Assembly: GCA_963204975.1 (NCBI GenBank)
Contig: CAUJJC010000146.1
Coordinates: 1-60,438 of the forward strand
DNA: 60,438 nt
Direction of reading: 5' to 3'
DNA from: Verrucomicrobiota bacterium
Lineage (GTDB): Bacteria > Verrucomicrobiota > Verrucomicrobiia > Verrucomicrobiales > Verrucomicrobiaceae
Every line of letters starts with the position of its first letter. Within the stretch, counting starts at the first letter, position 1. The notes under the pieces were generated by a model. That model saw only the letters and a program-made list of their open reading frames with translations, was not told where the DNA came from and searched no databases. The translations under genes and the position numbers were made by a program. Shown piece by piece: positions 53,827 to 60,438 of the stretch.

Positions 53827-56211
53827 TCAATCACTCGATATGGGGGTGGGTGCTACAAGCTGCAACGGCCTTGGCACAAGCGCTCCAGGGCTTTTTGCAA
53901 CAATATTATAGGTCTCCTTCGTGAGCCAGGAATGGGTGCTCAGATGGTCTGGTTCCAAATCTAGGTCAATCATTCCGGTTTGATTCGTGTCGAGGAGGTG
54001 AATTCCCAACCTTTGGCACGTTTGGCGGAGATGTTCGGGAATGCGTTCTTCTTCGATTCCAGGTGTGTTTGAACTGATCACAAGTTGAGGAGCCACAGTC
54101 ATGATAAATTCCGGAAGTGCTGACCAGTCTGTGGCGTGCTGCGAACGAATCAGAACATGACTTTGGAGTTCCCTAGGTGACAGACGCTCCAACAATGCCT
54201 TTTCTGTATCGAAGCCGGCGTCGTTACACCAAAGGACCTTCATTTGCCCAACCTCGAGACGAATCACGAGCGCACGGTCATCGGCCTTGTCATGCTTGTC
54301 ATCGGGCGATGGAAAGAGGACGTGGAGAGTCGCTTGGCCGATTTGCAGGCGATCACCCGCTCTGAGTCTTTTGATTTTGTCGCCATCGCTGGTCGCAAGT
54401 TGCCACATGTAGGTGGCTCGTGAGTCAAACCTCCACGGTTCGTGGAGCCCGACCCAAGCGTGCATGGGGCCGTAATTGTTTATGATGCTTTTCGCTCCAC
54501 CGAGGTGGCCCACATCGGAATGGCTCAGCACGAGGCCGTCTAAACGTTCAACGTTTTCGGTGCGCAAGAATGGGGACACATGCCTTCGTATGCTTGGGCC
54601 GCTGCCGCAGTCCAGCATCCATGTCTTGTCGTCGCTTCGAAGAAGCTGGGCGGATTCGCCAGGTGGCATGCTGAGGATTGAAAGCCTAGCCGTTGGTTTG
54701 GCCCGAAAGGTATCAGAACTCAGTGAGAAATGTCCGCCAGGAATGGCTGCGAATCCGTGTGCCGAAATGAGCATCAGGTGCGCGATGGCCCAATTGGCAT
54801 TGTTCAGCCAGACGCTCGCAAAACCTAGATGACAAACTCCTGCCACTAGGCTCAGCGAAACAGTGAAGAGAGCGGCGAATGACAGCGGAACCAGCACCAC
54901 ATTTGCGATGATTGAAACCGGTGTGCAGGTTTGAAAGTGGTAGAGCAGTAGTGGCAAGCTGCCAATCCATGCGGCGACAGAGGTGCTGGTGGTGCTGAGG
55001 AAGTGTCGTTTGATCCATACCCATGCGAGTTGAAGGCTGGTGGCGAGACTTGGCGGGAGGAATGGATCTAGCTCTGTGAGGGGCTGGAATGGCTGGGCGA
55101 TTGGGCGTGCCATGATGGCGATTGCGGCGAGAACTCCGAAGGACAGTTGGAAGCCAGCCTGGAATAACTGAAGGGTGTCTGTTGCCAGTAATACAAGGGC
55201 TGCAAAGCCAAGGCTGTTACCCATGCGAGAGGTCCGGTCCAGCAGCGGAGCTACAAGCATCGTGCCCGACATCAATGCGGCCCGTGCCGCTGATGGCACC
55301 CAGCCCGTTATGAATGCATATCCGAAGACCAGTGGGATGAGGATCAGAGCAGCTTTGCCATGGTTGATCCTGATCAATCCCAAAAGTGCCCATCCAATGA
55401 TGGCGAGCAGACCAATGTGCAGACCACTCACGGCAAAGATATGAAGGGTGCCACTATCTCTGAACGGCTTTTCTAGTTCGGGATCGACCCCGCCTGAGGT
55501 GCCGAGCGCCATGGTTGTGATCAGCGTGGTCGCCATTTCATCGTCTTCGATTCCAGCAGAGACTTGGGCTGAAACCCAGCCTCGGCAGCGTTCAGCCAGG
55601 GAAAGCATATCAAATCGCAGGCTTGATTCGGGCGGGGTAAGTGGCTCGATCTTGTGGGGTGATAGTTCGCCAATGATGCCCTGACGAAGGGCTGTCGATT
55701 CGGGGTCAAAGAGGCTTCGATTTTTTGGCTTTGCCGTCAGCGAAAATAGACCGCTGAGACGATAAGTTCCCGCATGAATGGTTCCGGCATCAGGCGAGAG
55801 CCACACTCGAATCAAGGTTCGTCCGTCGATCCGAAGCCTCCTTGTGCGTAGCTCGGTTTGCGCTGTCTCAAAGATGGCGACGTGTCTATCTCCATCCGCT
55901 ATCTCCGATAGCATGGGCACTCGCACGAATCGCCCTGTAATCGTTACTGAAGTCCGGGCACCGGGCGATAAAAGTGATCGAAGGGGATGGTCGCGCGATT
56001 CTTGGAGACGAACCTGGTGCAGAAAGCCGAAACCTGAGGTGATCGTGAGTCCCAAGATCCATGCTTTGGGTTTCCAAATCGCCAGCAACGACAGTCCCAG
56101 TGCGCTCAAGCACCACCACGCTGCGGTATTGGTTGTGAAGTTCGACAAAACAATTCCGAGACCTGCGGTGGCAGCGATCCATGCCAGTGGATTGTTCCGG
56201 GCGAATCTCAT
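53827..56211 (-). CDS. comEC: DNA uptake channel ComEC/Rec2
   Basis: A 794-residue multi-pass protein that carries transforming DNA across the inner membrane. An N-terminal OB-like region (about 60-200) precedes the competence domain with FAVSGLHIGLLAII and many membrane helices (about 235-490), then a C-terminal metallo-beta-lactamase-like domain (LSIL..., LDGLVLSHSDVGHLGG near 565). That domain shows HSDVGH where active relatives have H-x-D-x-D-H, so the second Asp is replaced by Gly. Whole-length and unbroken. It ends 6 bp before the operator-like palindrome of the atp operon. Confidence 0.93.
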   Translation of the reverse strand: MRFARNNPLAWIAATAGLGIVLSNFTTNTAAWWCLSALGLSLLAIWKPKAWILGLTITSGFGFLHQVRLQESRDHPLRSLLSPGARTSVTITGRFVRVPMLSEIADGDRHVAIFETAQTELRTRRLRIDGRTLIRVWLSPDAGTIHAGTYRLSGLFSLTAKPKNRSLFDPESTALRQGIIGELSPHKIEPLTPPESSLRFDMLSLAERCRGWVSAQVSAGIEDDEMATTLITTMALGTSGGVDPELEKPFRDSGTLHIFAVSGLHIGLLAIIGWALLGLIRINHGKAALILIPLVFGYAFITGWVPSAARAALMSGTMLVAPLLDRTSRMGNSLGFAALVLLATDTLQLFQAGFQLSFGVLAAIAIMARPIAQPFQPLTELDPFLPPSLATSLQLAWVWIKRHFLSTTSTSVAAWIGSLPLLLYHFQTCTPVSIIANVVLVPLSFAALFTVSLSLVAGVCHLGFASVWLNNANWAIAHLMLISAHGFAAIPGGHFSLSSDTFRAKPTARLSILSMPPGESAQLLRSDDKTWMLDCGSGPSIRRHVSPFLRTENVERLDGLVLSHSDVGHLGGAKSIINNYGPMHAWVGLHEPWRFDSRATYMWQLATSDGDKIKRLRAGDRLQIGQATLHVLFPSPDDKHDKADDRALVIRLEVGQMKVLWCNDAGFDTEKALLERLSPRELQSHVLIRSQHATDWSALPEFIMTVAPQLVISSNTPGIEEERIPEHLRQTCQRLGIHLLDTNQTGMIDLDLEPDHLSTHSWLTKETYNIVAKSPGALVPRPLQLVAPTPISSD

Positions 56212-56616
56212 GTGACAGGCGAATCGTTACGGTGAGCATTGCACTACCTGAGGTATTGGTATGCCCAATCCCAACTGAGAGGTAGGACGGCGTGATAGAG
56301 TGAAGGCTGACCGAGAGTTGAATCCGAAGTAGTTCATCGGTTGAAACGAGTCAATTCAAGGTCGGGCATTAAGAATGAAAAACATGCGGCGAAGTCCAAT
56401 AGATTGTCAGGGCTCGCGAACTTTCTTAGCCGGCGGTGTTCGTTCGATTTCCCTCCAGAGGATGAGAAATTGAATCCCGGACTTGCCCTCGACCGAAACT
56501 TGATTATGACTCCGAATTGTTAGCGGAAGAAGGGCTTCAGCACAGGTCAAACAGTGTCCAAAGCGAAGAGTCAGACGATGCTAACAATTTGCAGTAATTA
56601 TAGCTTTTCAAAAAAC
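56212..56616. other. Intergenic stretch without recognisable gene
   Basis: About 405 bp between comEC and the tRNA promoter. The only frame of note (56341-56523, plus) starts with TTG and has no protein-like text. No repeat array, tRNA or strong terminator was seen. Confidence 0.6.
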
Positions 56617-56619
56617 TTG

Positions 56620-56649
56620 TTGCAGCAGATCGTTTTTGTGTGTTAATAT
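56620..56649 (+). promoter_or_regulatory. Promoter of the tRNA-Gly gene
   Basis: TTGCAG (56620-56625) and TAATAT (56644-56649) are 18 bp apart, placing the start point a few bases before the tRNA 5' end at 56660. TTGTTG at 56617 is an alternative -35. Confidence 0.55.
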
Positions 56650-56659
56650 AGTGTCAATT

Positions 56660-56733
56660 GCGGGTATAGCTTAATGGTAAAGCGCCAGCCTTCCAAGCTG
56701 GCCACGCGGGTTCGATTCCCGCTACCCGCTCCA
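56660..56733 (+). tRNA. tRNA-Gly (anticodon TCC)
   Basis: A 74-base gene with CCA encoded (56731-56733). Acceptor GCGGGTA pairs with TACCCGC; the anticodon stem CCAGC/GCTGG (56685-56689, 56697-56701) holds the loop CTTCCAA with anticodon TCC at 56692-56694; the T-arm has TTCGATT. No terminator follows in the 27 bp before the next gene, so it may be co-transcribed with it. Confidence 0.97.
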
Positions 56734-56760
56734 GACACACAATATCAACCGATCTGACTT

Positions 56761-57390
56761 ATGTCCTTCTCAACAAGCATTCGAGCCTTCGGGTTAACGC
56801 TTGCCGTATCCAGTCTTACCACTGGCGCTATTGCAGGGGCCCCTTCTAACTGCGATAAAATCGCCCAGGACGTTCGAGAATCGGTCACTAAAGAACCTAC
56901 CAAGGTCCTCATGATCGTCGAAGATGCATTGGTCATCAACGAGACCTGCGCCTGTGAAATCGTCAGAGCTGCGATCACAGCCTCTAATGCGGATCAGCCG
57001 ATGGTGAAGCAAATCGTCCAAACGGCGGTAGCAGTAGCTCCCAAGATGACTCCGGTCATTATGGAGTGTGCCAACTCGGTTTCTCCAGGAGCCGTTGAGG
57101 GCAGCGGCGAGGCTCAAACTGTCTCCGCCAAATCTGGCAAAAGTGCGAAAAGCGTGGTCCCCTCTGAAGCCATTCAGCCACCAAAAGACAAGGGCACCGA
57201 TTTCTCGCAGAGCTTTACCGGAATTCGCGGCGTGTATCTCATGGCTCCAGCTGTGGGCGGATTCCTTCCAATTGAAGAGGACAAGCCCAAGACCGAAACG
57301 CCCAAGCGTCGATCGGACAAGCCGCATCATCCGAGGCGGAAAATTGTGCAAGAGCCATTGTCGCCCTCGATGGCTGGTTGGGCTCCCTGA
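56761..57390 (+). CDS. Secreted hypothetical protein of the exopolysaccharide locus
   Basis: A 209-residue exported protein: signal peptide at 1-25 (RAFGLTLAVSSLTTGAIA), then a helical domain (about 30-105) with Cys31, Cys63, Cys65 and Cys103 (ETCACEIVRAAITAS). The second half is Lys/Ser/Pro-rich and basic (PKRRSDKPHHPRRKIV), probably disordered. Not recognised. It starts 27 bp after the tRNA and lies 65 bp before the beta-barrel gene. The Cys pattern suggests disulfides in the periplasm. Confidence 0.65.
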   Translation: MSFSTSIRAFGLTLAVSSLTTGAIAGAPSNCDKIAQDVRESVTKEPTKVLMIVEDALVINETCACEIVRAAITASNADQPMVKQIVQTAVAVAPKMTPVIMECANSVSPGAVEGSGEAQTVSAKSGKSAKSVVPSEAIQPPKDKGTDFSQSFTGIRGVYLMAPAVGGFLPIEEDKPKTETPKRRSDKPHHPRRKIVQEPLSPSMAGWAP

Positions 57391-57455
57391 TCGAGCTTCT
57401 TGACGTCTAGTTCGCACGATTGCGCACACTAATCCCTCTCCTCTCTGAAATAACC

Positions 57456-58643
57456 ATGAGTCCTAAATTTACAGCGCTTGCCATCGGAGCCATGATGGCA
57501 GTTGCCGCTCCCGCCTCCGCGCAAGGGTTGCTTTCACTCCAGCATCGCTCCGAGTTTAAGAAGCCGATGCCTACGACCGTCACGGCTGGTGTAGGCATGG
57601 GCTATGATTCCCTGAATTACAAAGCTAGCGACAGCGCGGATATTGATTCGTTGTTCATTCAAGGAGGGCTGGGATTAAACTATTCCGATGCGGACCAAAT
57701 CAGCCCGTATGACCTGGGCGTCGATTTTGGTGTCATCAATTACCTGGATAGCACCAGTCGCAGTCAAGACACGGATTACAGCGCCCGTGTGGTCTTCAAC
57801 ATTGCTCACGCAGCGTCGGAAAGGCTCAAATTCACGAATAACTTCTACCTTACTTATGAAGTAGAACCAAATTTCGGGCTGGGGGCTTCCACAGCCCTGC
57901 GCAACGGGCAGTATTTCTACGGCTACAACAGTTTTGCTGCTGCCTACGCCTGGTCGGAGCGCTTCAGCACCACCACATCCTACACCTTCGATGGGATCAA
58001 GTATGAGGATGGTGAGATCGGGCGCTTCGAAGATCGCTACTCGCACCTCGTTTCCCAGCAGTTCTCCTGGGCTTGGACAAAGACACTCAAGTTGGTGGGT
58101 GAATATCGTTATCGCACTGTCGATTATCGCTCCGCAGACAATGATTTCTCGTCTCACTACATTCTCGCAGGTGTCGATAAAGCCTGGAGCGAACGCACTT
58201 CGGGATCGTTCCGCGCGGGGGCTGAGATGTATAGCTCCAATCGCAGCAAAGAGACCGCTCCCTACTTTGAGGCCTCTCTCAACCACGCCACCAGCGAGAA
58301 AACCACACTCCAAGTCTTTACGGCAGTTGGTTTTGATGGCTCTGAGATTGGCAATTACGGCTCCCGCTATTCCTATCGTCTAGGCGCAAGCGCCGCCCAC
58401 CAGATTTCCAAGCGTCTGCGGGTGAACGGAGGAGTGAATTACGCTTACAGCACCTTTGACGGCATCGGAGTCGCACCTGACGTGAATGAACACGAACTCA
58501 GTGCTACAGCCGGTCTTGGCTACCAAGTCTGGAACAACGTCAGCCTTGATGCCAACTACAGTTACACCGTCCTGAAATCGGACGACAACCTTCGCGACTA
58601 TGATCGCAATCGTGTATCACTCGGGCTTAGCGCTCAGTTCTAG
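57456..58643 (+). CDS. Outer-membrane beta-barrel protein
   Basis: A 395-residue exported protein; the start at 57456 gives the signal MSPKFTALAIGAMMAVAAPASA. The mature part is a series of alternating amphipathic strands (VTAGVGMGYDSLNY, GLGLNYSDADQISPYDLGVD, LKLVGEYRYRTVDYR) ending in an aromatic C-terminal strand (RVSLGLSAQF) as in barrels inserted by BAM. It resembles outer-membrane proteins found beside polysaccharide copolymerases. Between a secreted helper and a Wzc-like kinase, it is a candidate export porin. Confidence 0.8.
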   Translation: MSPKFTALAIGAMMAVAAPASAQGLLSLQHRSEFKKPMPTTVTAGVGMGYDSLNYKASDSADIDSLFIQGGLGLNYSDADQISPYDLGVDFGVINYLDSTSRSQDTDYSARVVFNIAHAASERLKFTNNFYLTYEVEPNFGLGASTALRNGQYFYGYNSFAAAYAWSERFSTTTSYTFDGIKYEDGEIGRFEDRYSHLVSQQFSWAWTKTLKLVGEYRYRTVDYRSADNDFSSHYILAGVDKAWSERTSGSFRAGAEMYSSNRSKETAPYFEASLNHATSEKTTLQVFTAVGFDGSEIGNYGSRYSYRLGASAAHQISKRLRVNGGVNYAYSTFDGIGVAPDVNEHELSATAGLGYQVWNNVSLDANYSYTVLKSDDNLRDYDRNRVSLGLSAQF

Positions 58644-58677
58644 TCCCTCCAAGATCGTCTCTGCCCAGCCCAAGCAC

Positions 58678-58722
58678 ACCCTCGAGGCCGCTCATTCATT
58701 GATCACGCTCGAGGGTTCTTTT
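58678..58722 (+). terminator. Intrinsic terminator after the beta-barrel gene
   Basis: ACCCTCGAG (58678-58686) pairs with CTCGAGGGT (58708-58716), a 9-bp stem with a 21-base loop, followed by TCTTTTC. The long loop makes it moderate in strength; it separates the barrel gene from the Wzc-like gene. Confidence 0.6.
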
Positions 58723-58771
58723 CAGATTAAAATTGTTAATAAACTCTGACCTTTAATACACTCCGAAAGTT

Positions 58772-60438
58772 ATGAACGAGATGAGCATGGAAATGCAGCG
58801 CCACGCGGTGGACTCGTGGCAGATCATCAAGAATCGGCTTGGTCCGATTATCTTGTCCTTTCTTCTGATCTTCGCAGTTGCCTCGATCATCACTTACATC
58901 ATGCCCCGCAAGTATCGCGGGCAGGTAAAGATGAAGATCGAGCGCGATCCGAACAAGGTCAAAGAACAGAGCATGGGAATCAATGATCCCACCATGATGA
59001 CCGAGAACGCACTGAAGACGGAGTTTGAGACGCTCACCATGTCGAGAACACTGTCTCCGGTAGTCGAGGAACTCAATCTCACCAAGCAATGGAATCTCCC
59101 CAATGCTCGTGATGCCCTTGCCAAGCTGGCGGGAAACCTGGATCCACAGGCAGGCATTCGCTCAGACTTCGTGGTGATCGAAGCCTTCGATGAAAATGCA
59201 CAACTCGCAGCCGACATCGCCAACGCCGTGGCGAAAAGCTACATGCAGCAGCGTATCGAAGTAGAACGTGAGCAAAAGGAACGCGCGCTCAGTGTGCTCC
59301 GAAAACAGGTCACCGATATTGAACTCCAGGCCACAGCCGCCCGAACCAAGATGCAGCAGGCCCAGAAAGACGCCGGCATCGTCGAAGAGGTGGGCGGTGG
59401 GTCCATGGCTCGACTTCCCGGCTATCAGGTGCAGACGGCTGAAGGCTCGATGGCTATCACGCGAGAGCAGCAACAATACAAAATTGATTCCGACATCCTC
59501 ACGCTCAAGTCTGACATCGAAAGACTCAGTTCGCTTTCTCCTGATGAATTAGTCGAACGAGCTTCTGCACTCAAACTTGAGAACCAGAGTATTCCCATAC
59601 TTCTAGCCGAGATGCAGAAAGCCCAGATTTCCATCGAAGGGGCGATCAATGGTGGCCTTGGTCGCCGCCATCCGACCGTGCTCAGTCTTCAGGCTCAGAT
59701 CGCCAAGAACAAGGAGCTGATCTCGAAAGCTGCGGTCGATCATATCTCAGGACTCAAAGACAAACTTGCAGGCCTCGAAGCGAACAAAATGAGCCTTGAG
59801 GAGATGAACAAGAAGCAGAACAACAACGCCATCGACAAGCAGTCTTCGACCACCGTTTACCTGATCGCCAAGCGCGATGTGGAGCAACTTGAGGGAATGT
59901 TGCTCAAAAAGCGCGAAACCCTTAGCAATGAGGAGTCCAGTCTGGAGGTATCGAAGTCTCCAGCCACCATTTGGCAGGAAGCCCAAGTCGAGACCACACC
60001 TGCCAAACCCCGTGTCATGCTCAATCTGACTCTGGGTGCCATCGTTGGTCTCATGTTTGGATTCGGCCTCGCCTTTGCTCTCGAATACATGGACACCAGC
60101 GTGAAGAGCCTTGACGACGTTGAGCGCCTTCTCGGTGTGCCGGTGCTTGCCGTGATACCTAAAGATGTTGGCGTGCTCCATCGCAGCAGCGGATTCACAC
60201 CTGATGCTGAGGCGTATCGGATCTTGCGGACGAACATTGAGTTTAACCGCCGCAACGCGAACGCGAATTGCATCACCGTTGTCTCTGGTGGCGCAGGAGA
60301 AGGAAAATCTACCACTCTCACGAACCTCGCCTTCGTGTGTGCGCAGGGCGGATACAATGTTTTGCTCATTGATGCTGACTTGCGTCGCCCGCGCTTGCAC
60401 ACCCTCTTTGATACGAGCAACGCCGTAGGCCTCTCCAA
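58772..60438 (+). CDS. Wzc-like polysaccharide copolymerase/tyrosine kinase (C-terminus beyond window)
   Basis: Open from ATG at 58772 to the right edge: 555 complete codons, no stop. Order: N-terminal membrane helix (about 21-43, LGPIILSFLLIFAVASIITYIM) and Wzz-type periplasmic part; long coiled coil (about 160-400, EREQKERALSVLRKQVTDIE); second membrane helix (about 416-436, LTLGAIVGLMFGFGLAFALEY); then the BY-kinase with Walker A SGGAGEGKSTT and A' LLIDADLRRPRLH near the edge. The enzyme controls exopolysaccharide chain length and export through phosphorylation of its Tyr-rich tail, which lies outside the window. Its Wza-type partner may be the lipoprotein at 24033 or one further right. 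Confidence 0.9.
   Translation, partial: MNEMSMEMQRHAVDSWQIIKNRLGPIILSFLLIFAVASIITYIMPRKYRGQVKMKIERDPNKVKEQSMGINDPTMMTENALKTEFETLTMSRTLSPVVEELNLTKQWNLPNARDALAKLAGNLDPQAGIRSDFVVIEAFDENAQLAADIANAVAKSYMQQRIEVEREQKERALSVLRKQVTDIELQATAARTKMQQAQKDAGIVEEVGGGSMARLPGYQVQTAEGSMAITREQQQYKIDSDILTLKSDIERLSSLSPDELVERASALKLENQSIPILLAEMQKAQISIEGAINGGLGRRHPTVLSLQAQIAKNKELISKAAVDHISGLKDKLAGLEANKMSLEEMNKKQNNNAIDKQSSTTVYLIAKRDVEQLEGMLLKKRETLSNEESSLEVSKSPATIWQEAQVETTPAKPRVMLNLTLGAIVGLMFGFGLAFALEYMDTSVKSLDDVERLLGVPVLAVIPKDVGVLHRSSGFTPDAEAYRILRTNIEFNRRNANANCITVVSGGAGEGKSTTLTNLAFVCAQGGYNVLLIDADLRRPRLHTLFDTSNAVGLS

Noticed and set aside
56341..56523. 60-codon plus frame before the tRNA
   Set aside because: TTG start, unusual composition, no neighbours to support it.

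Overview
The window looks like a chromosomal segment of a Verrucomicrobiota bacterium, most likely Verrucomicrobiales near Prosthecobacter, Verrucomicrobium or Akkermansia. The strongest support is a five-gene block (27690-34869) with the order and features of the Akkermansia muciniphila Amuc_1102-1101-1100-1099-1098 locus. Further support comes from a perfect match to the TGTTC-N4-GAACA LexA motif reported for this phylum, DUF1080 and sulfatase genes, a Ser/Thr kinase paired with a sigma factor, and general absence of Shine-Dalgarno sequences. Envelope genes fit a diderm cell: a secretin, Wza- and Wzc-like proteins, MdoH and a beta-barrel. No rRNA, CRISPR array, transposase or prophage was seen.

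Layout. 1-3216: the 5' part of a giant secreted surface protein, running off the left edge. 3368-10198: a regulatory set read leftward, with an ECF-type sigma factor, a membrane Ser/Thr kinase with an extracytoplasmic beta-domain, DUF1080 domain and helical repeats, and two secreted proteins; one of these repeats the kinase's beta-domain. 10336-14764: transaldolase, two peptidoglycan enzymes, a small lipoprotein and a sulfatase. 14769-16516: an accessory islet with a VapBC-like toxin-antitoxin pair and an AT-richer orphan protein with a possible PD-(D/E)xK nuclease core. 16513-26223: mostly housekeeping (ClpB, LipB, RuvC, cytidine deaminase) with carbohydrate-related secreted enzymes and a polysaccharide-export lipoprotein. 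26287-26512: a LexA-type operator and promoter in front of a 61-codon ORF. 26669-34869: UDP-glucuronate decarboxylase, then the type IV-pilus-like block (pilin-fold-like secreted protein, PilM-PilN fusion, PilO/Amuc_1100-like protein, EF-loop protein, secretin). 34933-40472: CoaE, Rho, RNase D, then Dxs and XseB on the other strand. 40643-46964: glucan glucosyltransferase with a small membrane partner, and a nucleoside/methionine salvage group. 46994-53732: the complete F1Fo ATP synthase operon atpBEFHAGDC, read leftward. 53827-56211: ComEC. 56660-60438: tRNA-Gly and the start of an exopolysaccharide locus ending in a truncated Wzc-like kinase.

The least expected structure lies in the atp operon. 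Four successive intergenic gaps (atpH-A, A-G, G-D, D-C) each hold a different short array with a 7-base period. One of these families (TTTGAAA-like) also sits in frame inside clpB. The atpD-C array is doubled as an inverted repeat, and a separate perfect 14-bp hairpin separates atpE from atpF. The arrays resemble the heptamer STRR repeats known from filamentous cyanobacteria.

Limits: protein names rest on motifs and length recognised by eye. No homology search was run. Start codons are often chosen from signal peptides or gene spacing because ribosome-binding sites are mostly absent.
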